DNA of 64,000 nt from Micromonospora_G sp044458865 (GTDB lineage Bacteria > Actinomycetota > Actinomycetes > Mycobacteriales > Micromonosporaceae): NCBI RefSeq assembly GCF_044458865.1, contig NZ_JBITIH010000030.1, positions 9,117 through 73,116 of the forward strand. Reading direction: 5' to 3'. Below the pieces are notes generated by a model that worked only from the letters and a program-made list of their open reading frames with translations, was not told where the DNA came from and searched no databases. The position numbers and the translations under genes were made by a program. Below are positions 36,473-45,675 of the stretch, in pieces (the stretch's first letter is position 1; the number at the start of each line of letters is the position of its first letter).

Positions 36473-38449
36473 TCAGGCGCCCGTCGGCACCCGCAGCCCG
36501 GTGTTGACCGGAGTGAGCGGCAGCAACTTCTTGCCGGTCGGCCCGATCTGGATCTCGGTGTCCATCGAGGGACAGACACCGCAGTCGAAGCACGGGGTCC
36601 ACCGGCAGTCATCCTGTTCGAACTCGGACATCGAGTCCTGCCAGTCCTGCCAGAGCCAGTCCTTGTCCAGGCCGGAGTCGAGGTGGTCCCAGGGGAGTAC
36701 CTCGAGTTCCTCGCGCTCACGGGTGGTGTACCAGTCGAGGTCGACGCCGAAGGTCGGCAGCACCTCGTTGGCGGCGGTGATCCAGCGCTGGTAGGAGAAG
36801 TGCTCGCTCCAGCCGTCGAACCGGCCGCCGTCCTCCCAGACCCGGCGGATGACCGCGCCGACCCGCCGGTCGCCCCGGGAGAGCAGCCCTTCGATCAGGG
36901 ACGGCTCACCGTCGTGGTAGCGGAAACCGATCGCCCGGCCGAGCGACCGGTCCGAGTTGATCGCCTGCTTGAGCAGCCGGAGTCGGTTGTCGATCACCTC
37001 CGGGGTTTCCATCTTCGCCCACTGGAACGGAGTGTGCGGTTTCGGCACGAAGCCGCCGATGGAGACGGTGCAGCGAATGTCCTTCGACCCGGTCGCCGCC
37101 CGCCCGGCCTTGATCACCTCGTGCGCGAGGCGGGCGATCTGCAACACGTCCTCGTCGGTCTCGGTGGGCAGCCCGCACATGAAGTAGAGCTTCACCTGCC
37201 GCCAGCCGTTGGTGTACGCGGTGACGACGGTGCGGATCAGGTCCTCCTCCGACACCATCTTGTTGATCACCTTGCGGATCCGCTCCGAACCACCCTCCGG
37301 GGCGAAGGTCAGCCCGGTCCGCCGCCCGTTGCGGGAGAGTTCCTGGGCCAGGTCGATGTTGAACGCGTCGACCCGGGTCGAGGGCAGGGAGAGCGAGACG
37401 TTGGTACCGGCGTACTGCTCGGCCAGGCCGGAGCACATGTCGCCGATCTCCGAGTGGTCGGCCGAGGAGAGCGAGAGCAGTCCGACCTCGTGGAAGCCGG
37501 AGAACTCCAGCCCCTCCTTCACCATCTGACCGACGGTGGTGATCGAACGTTCCCGTACCGGGCGGGTGATCATGCCGGCCTGACAGAACCGGCAACCCCG
37601 GGTGCAACCCCGGAAGATCTCCACCGCGTACCGCTCGTGCACCGTCTCGGCGAGCGGGACCAGGGGCTTCTTCGGGTACGGCCAGGCGTCAAGATCCATC
37701 GTGGTGCGCTTGTGCACCCGGAACGGAACGTCCGCCCGGTTCGGCACGACCCGCTGGATGCGGCCGTCGGGCAGGTAGTCGACGTCGTAGAACCGGGGTA
37801 CGTAGACGCTCTCCGTACGGGCCAGCCGCAGCAGCAGCTCGTCCCGCCCGCCGGGCGAGCCCTCGTGCTTCCACTGCCGCACGATCGCGGTGATCTCCAG
37901 TACGGCTTCCTCGCCGTCACCGAGCACCGCCGCGTCGATGAAGTCCGCGATCGGCTCCGGGTTGAACGCGGCGTGCCCACCGGCCACGATCACCGGGTCG
38001 GCGTCGGTCCGGTCGGCCGCCAACATCGGCATGCCGGCCAGGTCGATCGCGGTGAGCAGGTTGGTGTAGCCGAGCTCGGTGCTGAACGAGATACCGAAGA
38101 GGTCGAAGCTGCCGACCGGGCGGTGCGCCTCGACGGTGAACTGGGGCACCCGGTGCTCACGCATCAGCTTCTCCAGGTCCGGCCAGACCGCGTACGTCCG
38201 CTCGGCGAGCACGTCGGGCTGCTCGTTGAGCACCTCGTAGAGAATCTGTACGCCCTGGTTGGGCAGACCCACCTCGTACGCGTCCGGATACATCAGCGCC
38301 CACCGCACGGTCGCCGACTCCCACTCCTTGACCACCGCGCCCAACTCGCCACCCACGTACTGGATGGGCTTGCTGACCTGCGGGAGCAGTGGCTCAAGCT
38401 GCGGCCAGATGCTGTTGCTGTGGCCGGTGGTGGTCGTCGGGACGCTCAT
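36473..38449 (-). CDS. TIGR03960 family B12-binding-type radical SAM protein
   Basis: A 658-residue radical SAM enzyme with an N-terminal B12-binding-like Rossmann region (MYPDAYEVGLPNQGVQILYE, FDLFGISFSTELGYTNLL) and a radical SAM core with the cluster motif CTRGCRFC near residues 282-289. GGHAAFNPEP and TFAPEGGSERIRKVINK are further family motifs, and a C-terminal CFDCGVC cluster is present. The reaction is unknown. TACCCT (38463-38458) ends 8 nt before the ATG at 38449, consistent with a near-leaderless mRNA. DUF2344 follows after 90 nt, the standard pair. Confidence 0.92.
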   Translation of the reverse strand: MSVPTTTTGHSNSIWPQLEPLLPQVSKPIQYVGGELGAVVKEWESATVRWALMYPDAYEVGLPNQGVQILYEVLNEQPDVLAERTYAVWPDLEKLMREHRVPQFTVEAHRPVGSFDLFGISFSTELGYTNLLTAIDLAGMPMLAADRTDADPVIVAGGHAAFNPEPIADFIDAAVLGDGEEAVLEITAIVRQWKHEGSPGGRDELLLRLARTESVYVPRFYDVDYLPDGRIQRVVPNRADVPFRVHKRTTMDLDAWPYPKKPLVPLAETVHERYAVEIFRGCTRGCRFCQAGMITRPVRERSITTVGQMVKEGLEFSGFHEVGLLSLSSADHSEIGDMCSGLAEQYAGTNVSLSLPSTRVDAFNIDLAQELSRNGRRTGLTFAPEGGSERIRKVINKMVSEEDLIRTVVTAYTNGWRQVKLYFMCGLPTETDEDVLQIARLAHEVIKAGRAATGSKDIRCTVSIGGFVPKPHTPFQWAKMETPEVIDNRLRLLKQAINSDRSLGRAIGFRYHDGEPSLIEGLLSRGDRRVGAVIRRVWEDGGRFDGWSEHFSYQRWITAANEVLPTFGVDLDWYTTREREELEVLPWDHLDSGLDKDWLWQDWQDSMSEFEQDDCRWTPCFDCGVCPSMDTEIQIGPTGKKLLPLTPVNTGLRVPTGA

Positions 38450-38627
38450 GACCGCCAAGGGTACGCGGCGCGACGTAAGCTCCGGTCGCCTGCCGGGCAG
38501 CCGGGCCACCGGTGTGTCAGATGGGACCGTTGATCGCAGCCGGCGCAGAGTGACTCCTGTGACCTCCGGTGCCCGAGTGGTCGGCCGGTACTAACCTCGT
38601 ACGGGCGCGCGAGAGGAGAACGTCCTG

Positions 38628-39962
38628 ATGCCGGAGCCGCAGCCGGAACACACCCCACCGGCAGGCCAGTCCCGACCTCCGGGGTCGGAACAGGATTCCG
38701 GCTCCGAACCGGATTCCGGCTCCGAACCGGAGCAGACGAAGACCGCCGCCACACCAGAGGCGGAGCCGCCGAAGACGGTGATGGCCAGGGCAGACGAACC
38801 GGTGACGAAGGTCGACGACGCGGTGGCCGGGCCGGAGGAACCATCGACCGCGCCGGTCGCACCGCGCTGGACCGGATCGGCTGCGGTGCCGCCGCCGGTT
38901 CCGAAACAGCGCCGGGGTCGGGGCCGGGGCGTACCGGTCCCGCCGGATCCGACCAGGCAACTGCCGGAGCGGGAGCGGCACGAACAGGGTCGGGACGAAC
39001 GGGATCACGACCGGCAACCGGACCACGACACCCCGGTCGACCCGTGGGCCGCCGCCGATCCCGAACCGTGGGCGGCACACATGGCGTCACTGACACCGCC
39101 GGAGCCGTACCAACCGGTCTCACCGGCCGAGCCGTACCAACCGGTCCCACCGGCCGAGCCGTACCGGTCGGGATCGCCGCATCCGCCGCTGCCGCCGTAC
39201 CCGGCAACCAGCCCTCTCCCGACCGACCCGACGCCGGCCCCACCGCCGCTGCCACCCCCGCCACCGCCCGCCCCGGTGGTGAAGGTTCCCGCGCAGGCCC
39301 GGCGCGGGCGCCAGAACAAGACAAGCCGACCCCCGGGGTACGGGCCGACGAGCGCGCCGCCACCGGGTTGGCGCGCCCCGCCCGGCTATGTCGCGATCAC
39401 CGAGCCGCGTCGGCGGCGCTGGCCCCGGGTGATGCTCATGCTCTCGCTGCTGACCGTCGCCTGCTGCTGCGGTGCGCCGGCCTGGTTCGCCAAGCCGATG
39501 TGGGAGCAGTACCCGGTCAGCGCCACGCTCCCGGACGAACTGGCCGACCTGCGCAAGCGGGAGGACAGGGCGAGCGAGCAGGTCACGAATCAGCTCAGGG
39601 AGAGGTTGGACCCGGAGAACCTGCTCGCCGAGACCTTTGCCGGGGTCTACACCGACCCGGACGGCAAGGTGGTCACGATCTTCGGTAGCACCGGTTTCCG
39701 GTGGAATCCGGAACAGGCTCTCGACGCTGAGATGTCGCGGTTGACCGACGAGTACACGTTGCACGATGTCACCCCGGTGGAGACCGGGGTACGGGGTGAA
39801 TTCCAACGTTGCGGCATCGGCGAGGCACGGGGTACGGACGTCGTCGTCTGTACCTGGGCCGACCACGGCAGCCTCGGCACCGCCCTGTTCACCCGACTGT
39901 CCGTCGAGGACAGTGCGAACCTGCTGGCCCGGCTGCGCGCGGAGATCATCAAAAAGACCTGA
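38628..39962 (+). CDS. Proline-rich single-TM protein with WADHGS extracytoplasmic domain
   Basis: A 444-residue protein with a cytoplasmic Pro/Glu-rich region of about 260 residues holding tandem units (GSEPDSGSEP, and PAEPYQPV repeated), one membrane span (about 266-290, VMLMLSLLTVACCCGAPAWF) and an outside domain of about 150 residues. That domain shares motifs with the protein at 63102-63791: GVYTDPDGKVVTIFGSTGF with RWNPE, and a cysteine pair ending VVCTWADHGSLGTALF. Family and function are unknown. The ATG at 38628 has an AGAGGAGAA ribosome-binding site. It diverges from the TIGR03960 gene. Confidence 0.83.
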   Translation: MPEPQPEHTPPAGQSRPPGSEQDSGSEPDSGSEPEQTKTAATPEAEPPKTVMARADEPVTKVDDAVAGPEEPSTAPVAPRWTGSAAVPPPVPKQRRGRGRGVPVPPDPTRQLPERERHEQGRDERDHDRQPDHDTPVDPWAAADPEPWAAHMASLTPPEPYQPVSPAEPYQPVPPAEPYRSGSPHPPLPPYPATSPLPTDPTPAPPPLPPPPPPAPVVKVPAQARRGRQNKTSRPPGYGPTSAPPPGWRAPPGYVAITEPRRRRWPRVMLMLSLLTVACCCGAPAWFAKPMWEQYPVSATLPDELADLRKREDRASEQVTNQLRERLDPENLLAETFAGVYTDPDGKVVTIFGSTGFRWNPEQALDAEMSRLTDEYTLHDVTPVETGVRGEFQRCGIGEARGTDVVVCTWADHGSLGTALFTRLSVEDSANLLARLRAEIIKKT

Positions 39963-40023
39963 CCATACGTCGTGTGTCTGGAGACACAGTCGATTCATGG
40001 CGTAGCTACGGGGGGAATCAGTC

Positions 40024-40044
40024 ATGCGGCGCACAATCGGATGA
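40024..40044 (+). CDS. Possible upstream mini-ORF coupled to the photolyase gene
   Basis: ATG at 40024 follows a strong GGGGGGAA site by six bases and encodes only MRRTIG; its TGA (40042-40044) overlaps the ATGATG start of the photolyase (40041-40046), which itself lacks a good ribosome-binding site. Terminating ribosomes could restart there. This is a prediction from sequence layout only. Confidence 0.4.
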   Translation: MRRTIG

Positions 40045-41516
40045 TGCTGCGGCGCTGGCTCTTCGCTGACCAACTCGGGCCGCACTTCCTCGACGACCGG
40101 CACCAACCGCTCCTGCTGATCGAGTCGAAAGCCGTCTTCCGCCGCCGCGCCTTCCACCGGCAGAAGGCCCACCTGGTCCTCTCCGCGCTCCGTCACCGCG
40201 CCGCCGAACTCGGCGATCAGGCCCTGCACCTGCGGGCCGAGACGTACCGGGAAGCGTTGGTCCGGGTCCGTGAACCGGTCGAGGTCAACCACCCGACCTC
40301 CCGGCGGGCCCGTGACCTGGTCCGGTCACTGGGCCGGGTCACGGTCCTGCCGCCCCGAGGATTCGTCACCGCGATCGAGGACTTCACCGCCTGGGCGGAC
40401 GAACGGCGCGGCACGATACGGCTGGACGACTTCTACCGGTACGCGCGCCGCCACCACCGGGTACTGCTCGACGGCGACGAACCCGTCGGTGGCCGGTGGA
40501 GTCTCGACGCGGAGAACCGGCAGCCGCCGCCGAAGCGTTCCGGACCGCTCGACGTACCACCGCCGCCGATGCCGGAAGAGGACGACATCGACGCCGAGGT
40601 CCGGCACGACCTCGACCGCTGGGCGGCGGAGGGGATCCGCTTCGTCGGCCGGGACGGTCCCCGACTCTTCCCCGCCACCCGCACCGAGGCCACCACCCGG
40701 CTACACCACTTCCTACGCCACCGGTTGCCGAAGTTCGGGCCGTACGAGAACGCGATGGTCACCACCGACCCGTTCATGGCGCACAGCCTGCTCTCCTCCT
40801 CGTTCAACCTCGGTCTGCTCGACCCGATGGAGGCGATCCGGGGCGCCGAGGAGGCGTACCACACGGGACACGCACCGCTGCCCAGCGTGGAGGGTTTCGT
40901 CCGGCAACTGCTTGGCTGGCGGGACTTCGTCTGGCACCTCTACTGGTATTTCGAGGTTGGCCACCGCCGATCCGACGGTGTCGGCGCGCGACGGTCGGTA
41001 CCCTCCTGGTTCGCCGACCTGGACGCCGATTCGGTACGTGCCCGCTGCCTCTCCGACGTCTTGGCCGGGGTCCGGGATCGCGGCTGGGTGCACCACACCC
41101 CCCGACTGATGGTGCTCAACAACTACGCGATGCAGCGCGGTTGGCGGCCGTCGGAACTGGTCGACTGGTTCCACCGCTCGTTCGTCGACGGCTACGAGTG
41201 GGCGATGACGGCCAACGTGGTCGGCATGAGCCAGTACGCCGACCTGGGTCAAATGAGCACCAAGCCGTACGCCGCCAGCGGCGAGTACGTCAACCGGGTG
41301 AGCGACTACTGCGGCGGCTGCCCGTACGACCCCAAGGGGCGGCACGGCGAGAACGCGTGCCCGTACACCGGGGGTTACTGGGTCTTCCTGGACCGCACCC
41401 GCGAGCGCCTGCCGAGCACCGCCCGGATGGCCCGCAGCCTGCGCCAACTCGACCAGCTCGACGACCTGCCCGTGATCAAGGAACAGGAGCGGAGACGCGG
41501 GTCGCAGGCACCGTGA
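40041..41516 (+). CDS. FeS-type cryptochrome/photolyase-related protein
   Basis: A 491-residue member of the iron-sulfur bacterial cryptochrome/photolyase group, related to Agrobacterium PhrB, a (6-4) photolyase with FAD. The N-terminal Rossmann domain (LRRWLFADQLGPHFLD) and helical FAD domain are visible. Cysteines 336, 424, 427 and 440 show spacings of 88, 3 and 13, exactly those of the four [4Fe-4S] ligands I recall for PhrB (350, 438, 441, 454). The neighbouring TANVVGMSQYADLGQMSTKPY motif is family-typical. Start at ATG 40041 (or 40044). Repair activity is inferred. Confidence 0.92.
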   Translation: MMLRRWLFADQLGPHFLDDRHQPLLLIESKAVFRRRAFHRQKAHLVLSALRHRAAELGDQALHLRAETYREALVRVREPVEVNHPTSRRARDLVRSLGRVTVLPPRGFVTAIEDFTAWADERRGTIRLDDFYRYARRHHRVLLDGDEPVGGRWSLDAENRQPPPKRSGPLDVPPPPMPEEDDIDAEVRHDLDRWAAEGIRFVGRDGPRLFPATRTEATTRLHHFLRHRLPKFGPYENAMVTTDPFMAHSLLSSSFNLGLLDPMEAIRGAEEAYHTGHAPLPSVEGFVRQLLGWRDFVWHLYWYFEVGHRRSDGVGARRSVPSWFADLDADSVRARCLSDVLAGVRDRGWVHHTPRLMVLNNYAMQRGWRPSELVDWFHRSFVDGYEWAMTANVVGMSQYADLGQMSTKPYAASGEYVNRVSDYCGGCPYDPKGRHGENACPYTGGYWVFLDRTRERLPSTARMARSLRQLDQLDDLPVIKEQERRRGSQAP

Positions 41517-41564
41517 CCGCCCGCCCTGAACGCCCGTCACGGGCGGTCGTGACCGGGCGGTCAC
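41513..41564. terminator. Nested hairpins between convergent photolyase and plsC genes
   Basis: GTGACCGCCCG (41513-41523) pairs with CGGGCGGTCAC (41554-41564) around an inner hairpin CGCCCG-TCA-CGGGCG (41531-41545). The structure starts at the photolyase stop codon and may terminate both converging genes. Confidence 0.6.
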
Positions 41565-41592
41565 GCCTGGTCACGACACCCGTCTGTGCCGG

Positions 41593-42285
41593 CTACTCCG
41601 CAACCGGGTCGACGGTGGGGGCGTTGCGGGCCGGGGCGTAACGCGGCACGTACTCCTGCCCGGTGAGCCGCTGGATCTCTGCCATCAGCTCGTCGGTGAC
41701 GGCACGCAGTGAGGTGCGGTCGTCTCCCCGGCCGGTGACGTCGATCGGCTTACCGAAACGCACCGTCACACCGCGTACGTACGGGCGGGGCACCCGGACG
41801 CCGATCGGCTGCACCCGGTCGGTTCCGATCATGCCGACCGGGATGATCGGGACACCGGCCGCCATCGCCAGCCGTGCCGTGCCGGTACGCCCCCGGTAGA
41901 GCCGACCGTCGGGCGATCGGGTCCCCTCGGGATAGATCGCGACCAGGTCACCGCCGCGCAGGACCGGAATCGCCCCGTCGAACGCCGAGAGCGCGGCCCG
42001 CCCACCGCCACGTTCGACCCGGATGGCGCCGAGGCCACCGATCACGGACCGGCTCAGCCAGCCCCGGAATCCGGTCCCGGTGAAGTACTCCGCCTTGGCC
42101 CAGAACGCGATGTGGCGGGGGACGACCGAGCCGAGGAAGAGTTCGTCCGCGACCGAGAGGTGGTTACCGGCGATGATCGCGCCGCCGGCCGCGGGAACGT
42201 TCTCCAGTCCTTCGACAGTGGGCCGCCAGACCACGTTCATCGCCGTGCCGACGGTAGCTTTGCCGACGGTGTAGAGCAGCGGCAC
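41593..42285 (-). CDS. 1-acyl-sn-glycerol-3-phosphate acyltransferase-like protein
   Basis: A 230-residue PlsC-family acyltransferase that probably acylates lysophosphatidate or a related lipid at the membrane. The catalytic NHLSVADE supplies HX4D, and YPEGTRSPDG supplies the second conserved block; PIIPVGMIGTDRV and VRFGKPIDV are blocks III-IV. A hydrophobic N-terminal segment (LLYTVGKATVGTAMNVV) may associate with the membrane. The GTG at 42285 has GGGGAGG seven bases upstream, the best start. It is separated from ileS by palindromic repeat B. Confidence 0.9.
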   Translation of the reverse strand: MPLLYTVGKATVGTAMNVVWRPTVEGLENVPAAGGAIIAGNHLSVADELFLGSVVPRHIAFWAKAEYFTGTGFRGWLSRSVIGGLGAIRVERGGGRAALSAFDGAIPVLRGGDLVAIYPEGTRSPDGRLYRGRTGTARLAMAAGVPIIPVGMIGTDRVQPIGVRVPRPYVRGVTVRFGKPIDVTGRGDDRTSLRAVTDELMAEIQRLTGQEYVPRYAPARNAPTVDPVAE

Positions 42286-42436
42286 GCGGCCTCCCCTGGT
42301 CAGCGCCGGGCCCACCGGTCGCGGCGGCCCTCGCCGCCGCACCGATGGTAGGCCAGACCCGCTCCGACTTCAGCATCGCCGGCGCCCGATCCCACGCGGT
42401 GTCAGCCCACGCACCCCCGCACGCCGCCTCCGGCGG

Positions 42437-42487
42437 TTAGGAAGGGCCCCTTCCTATACAAAAAGCGATAACAAGGGGCCCTTCCTT
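42437..42487. repeat. GGGCCC-armed palindromic repeat, copy B
   Basis: AGGAAGGGCCCCTT (42439-42452) and its exact 14-bp complement (42473-42486) flank a spacer with AAAAAGCGATAAC. Each arm is itself nearly palindromic around GGGCCC. It begins 6 nt beyond the ileS stop codon, so it could act as the ileS terminator. The conserved loop core CGATAA (42466-42471) recurs inverted in copy C. Confidence 0.85.
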
Positions 42488-42492
42488 CACCC

Positions 42493-45400
42493 TCAGACGC
42501 GGGTGACGGTGACGGCTACCGGTACACCCTCGCCGACCTCGCCGGTGAAGGCGTCCGACGGCAGTTCGCCGGTCGTGGCGGTGAGCACGATCGAGTCGGC
42601 GAGCACCTCGGCGGCGACGAAGTCGCGGTACGCCTCAACTGCCGCCACCACCTCCGAGCCGGCAGCGAGCGCCACCTCGATCCGGTCCGACACGTCCAGG
42701 TCAGCCGCCCGACGGGCCTGCTGCACCACGCGTACCACGTCCCGGGCGAGTCCCTCGGCGGCGAGTTCGGCGGTGACGGTGGTGTCCAGCACCACCACCC
42801 CCTCGCCGCCCGGCAGCGGGGCCGAGTGTTCGACGTCGGCGGCGACCAGACGCAGCTCGTACTCGCCCTCCTGGAGGGTGACCCCGGCGGCGACCGGAGC
42901 ACCGTCGACCAGCGCCCAGTCCCCCGCCTTCACCGCCTTGATCACCGTCTGCACCTGGCCACCGAGGCGGGGGCCGAGCGCCCGGGGCACCACCGTGAGC
43001 ACCTGCTCGCAGTAGCCGGCGAGTTCGGTGGTGAAGAGCACCGTCTTGACGTTGACCTCGTCGGCGATCAGGTCGGCGAACGGCTCCAGATCGGCCGCGT
43101 TCGAGCTGGCGACGGTGAGCGACGACAACGGCAGCCGAACCCGCAGGCCCTTCGCCTTACGCAGCGACAACGCCACCGAGCAGACCGTACGGGCGTCGTC
43201 CATCGCCGCGACCAGGGCGTGGTCGGCCGGGAACTCGGCCGCGTCCGGCCAGTCGGTCAGGTGCACCGAACGCTCCCCGGTCAACCCGCGCCAGATCTCC
43301 TCCGCGGTCAGCGGCGCCAGTGGCGCGACCACCCGGCAGAGGGTTTCCAGCACCGTGTAGAGGGTGTCGAACGCCCGACGGTCACCGGACCAGAAGCGGT
43401 CCCGGGAACGGCGGACGTACCAGTTGGTGAGGGCGTCGAGGAACGACCGGACGGTGGCGCAGGCACCGGAGATGTCGTACTCGTCGAGCTGGGCCTGCAC
43501 CGTGGTGACCAGTTCACCGGTCTTGGCCAGCACGTACCGGTCCAGCAGTCCACCGGCGGCGCTGCTGGCGCCCTCCTCCTCGGCGGTCAGCCGCCGCGCC
43601 TCGTAACCGTCCGCGTTGGCGTAGAGGGAGAAGAAGTACCAGACGTTCCAGAGCGGAAGCAGCACCTGGCGTACGGCGTCCCGGATGCCGACCTCGGTCA
43701 CCGGCATGTCGCCGCCACGCAGCACCGGCGAGGACATCAGCATCCAGCGCATCGCGTCCGAGCCGTAGCTGTCGAAGACGCCGTACACGTCGGGGTAGTT
43801 GTTCAGACTCTTGGACATCTTGCGTCCGTCGGCGCCCTGGAGGATGCCGTGGGCCAGGCAGTTACGGAACGCGGGCCGGTCGAAGAGCGCCGTGGCCAGC
43901 ACGTGCATGGTGTAGAACCAGCCCCGGGTCTGGCCGATGTACTCGACGATGAAGTCGCCCGGGTAGTGGTCCTCGAACCAGTCACGGTTCTCGAACGGGT
44001 AGTGCACCTGGGCGAACGGCATCGAGCCGGACTCGAACCAGCAGTCCAGCACCTCCGGCACCCGACGCATCATCGACTTACCGGTCGGGTCGTCCGGGTT
44101 CGGCCGGACCAGGTCGTCCACCACCGGTCGGTGCAGGTCGGTCACGCGTACGCCGAAGTCCCGCTCCAGTTCGTCGAGCGAACCGTAGACGTCGACCCGG
44201 GGGTAGTTCGGGTCGTCGGACTTCCAGACCGGGATCGGCGAGCCCCAGAACCGGTTGCGGCTGATCGACCAGTCCCGGGCGTTCGCCAGCCACTTGCCGA
44301 AGGAGCCGTCCCGGACGTGCCCGGGAGTCCAGTTGATCTCCTGGTTCAGTTCGACCATCCGGTCCCGGAACCGGGTCACCTCGACGAACCAGGAGGAGAC
44401 GGCCTTGTAGATCAACGGGGTGTCGCAGCGCCAGCAGTGCGGGTACGAGTGGGTGTACGTGTCCTGCCGCAGCACCACCCCCCGCTCCTTCAGCTCGCGG
44501 ATCACCGGCTTGTTCACGTCGAAGACCTGCTCGCCCTGGTACTGCGGAACGAGCGCGGTGAACCGGGCGTGGTCGTCCACCGTGACGATGGTCGGGATGC
44601 CGGCGGCGTTGCAGGTGTTCTGGTCGTCCTCGCCGAAGGCCGGAGCGAGGTGCACCACGCCGGTGCCGTCCTCGGTGGTGACGAACTCGGCGCCGAGGAC
44701 CTGGAAGGCGTTCGGGCCACCAGCCTCGGCCAGGAAGTCGTAGAGCGGGGTGTAGCGGCGTCCGACCAGGTCACGGCCGTAGACCGTGCCAACCTGCGTG
44801 AACCCTTCCAGCTCCTTCGCGTACGCGCCCAGCCGCGCGGCGCCGAGGATGTACCGCTCGCCGTCGCGCTCAAGTACGGCGTACTCGATGTCGGGGCCGA
44901 CGGCGAGCGCCAGGTTCGACGGCAGCGTCCACGGGGTGGTGGTCCAGACCCCGATCTTCTCGCCGGGCTGGCCGTCGGCGGTCGGGTCGAGCTGGAACCA
45001 GACGGTCAGCGTCGGGTCGTGCCGGTCCCGGTAGACGTCGTCCATCCGGGTCTCGGTGTTCGACAGCGGGGTCTCGCAGCGCATGCAGTACGCCAGCACC
45101 CGGAAGCCCTCGTAGATCAGACCCTTCTTGTGCAGGGTCTGGAAGGCCCACATGACGCTTTCCATGTAGTCCACGTCGAGGGTCTTGTAGTCGTTGCCGA
45201 AGTCGACCCAGCGCGCCTGTCGCGTGACGTACCGTTCCCAATCCTGGGTGTACTGCAACACCGAGGTACGGCAGACGTCGTTGAACTTCGCCACCCCGAG
45301 ATCGAGGATCTCGGCCTTCGTGGTGATGCCGAGCTGCCGCTCGGCGACCACCTCGGCGGGCAGGCCGTGGGTGTCCCAGCCGAACCGCCGCTCGACCCGC

Positions 45401-45666
45401 CGGCCGCGCATCGTCTGGTAGCGCGGCACCACGTCCTTGACGTAGCCGGTGAAGAGGTGGCCGTAGTGCGGCAGGCCGTTGGCGAACGGCGGGCCGTCGT
45501 AGAAGACGTACTCGTTCGAGCCGTTGGCGCCGGCCGGCCGCTGCTCGACGCTCGCCTCGAACGTCTTGTCGGCGGTCCAGTGCTCCAACACCCGGCGCTC
45601 GACCGCGGGCAGGTCAGGGCTCGCCGGTACGCCGGTGCCGTCGGGGGCGTGCTTGGGATACGCCAT
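42493..45666 (-). CDS. ileS: Isoleucyl-tRNA synthetase (eukaryotic-like type)
   Basis: Class I synthetase charging tRNA(Ile), with editing activity. The 1057-residue product has the HIGH variant PHYGHLFTGYVKD near residue 66, the editing domain (GVWTTTPWTLPSNLALAVG), DGRKMSKSLNNYPDVYG, and a long C-terminal domain that lacks the zinc-binding CxxC cluster of E. coli IleRS, as in the eukaryotic-like IleRS class often linked to low mupirocin sensitivity. The ATG at 45666 has GAGGAG upstream, which lies in a sequestering hairpin of the T-box leader. Repeats B and C flank the transcription unit. Confidence 0.97.
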   Translation of the reverse strand: MAYPKHAPDGTGVPASPDLPAVERRVLEHWTADKTFEASVEQRPAGANGSNEYVFYDGPPFANGLPHYGHLFTGYVKDVVPRYQTMRGRRVERRFGWDTHGLPAEVVAERQLGITTKAEILDLGVAKFNDVCRTSVLQYTQDWERYVTRQARWVDFGNDYKTLDVDYMESVMWAFQTLHKKGLIYEGFRVLAYCMRCETPLSNTETRMDDVYRDRHDPTLTVWFQLDPTADGQPGEKIGVWTTTPWTLPSNLALAVGPDIEYAVLERDGERYILGAARLGAYAKELEGFTQVGTVYGRDLVGRRYTPLYDFLAEAGGPNAFQVLGAEFVTTEDGTGVVHLAPAFGEDDQNTCNAAGIPTIVTVDDHARFTALVPQYQGEQVFDVNKPVIRELKERGVVLRQDTYTHSYPHCWRCDTPLIYKAVSSWFVEVTRFRDRMVELNQEINWTPGHVRDGSFGKWLANARDWSISRNRFWGSPIPVWKSDDPNYPRVDVYGSLDELERDFGVRVTDLHRPVVDDLVRPNPDDPTGKSMMRRVPEVLDCWFESGSMPFAQVHYPFENRDWFEDHYPGDFIVEYIGQTRGWFYTMHVLATALFDRPAFRNCLAHGILQGADGRKMSKSLNNYPDVYGVFDSYGSDAMRWMLMSSPVLRGGDMPVTEVGIRDAVRQVLLPLWNVWYFFSLYANADGYEARRLTAEEEGASSAAGGLLDRYVLAKTGELVTTVQAQLDEYDISGACATVRSFLDALTNWYVRRSRDRFWSGDRRAFDTLYTVLETLCRVVAPLAPLTAEEIWRGLTGERSVHLTDWPDAAEFPADHALVAAMDDARTVCSVALSLRKAKGLRVRLPLSSLTVASSNAADLEPFADLIADEVNVKTVLFTTELAGYCEQVLTVVPRALGPRLGGQVQTVIKAVKAGDWALVDGAPVAAGVTLQEGEYELRLVAADVEHSAPLPGGEGVVVLDTTVTAELAAEGLARDVVRVVQQARRAADLDVSDRIEVALAAGSEVVAAVEAYRDFVAAEVLADSIVLTATTGELPSDAFTGEVGEGVPVAVTVTRV

Positions 45667-45675
45667 CGGGGGTCG

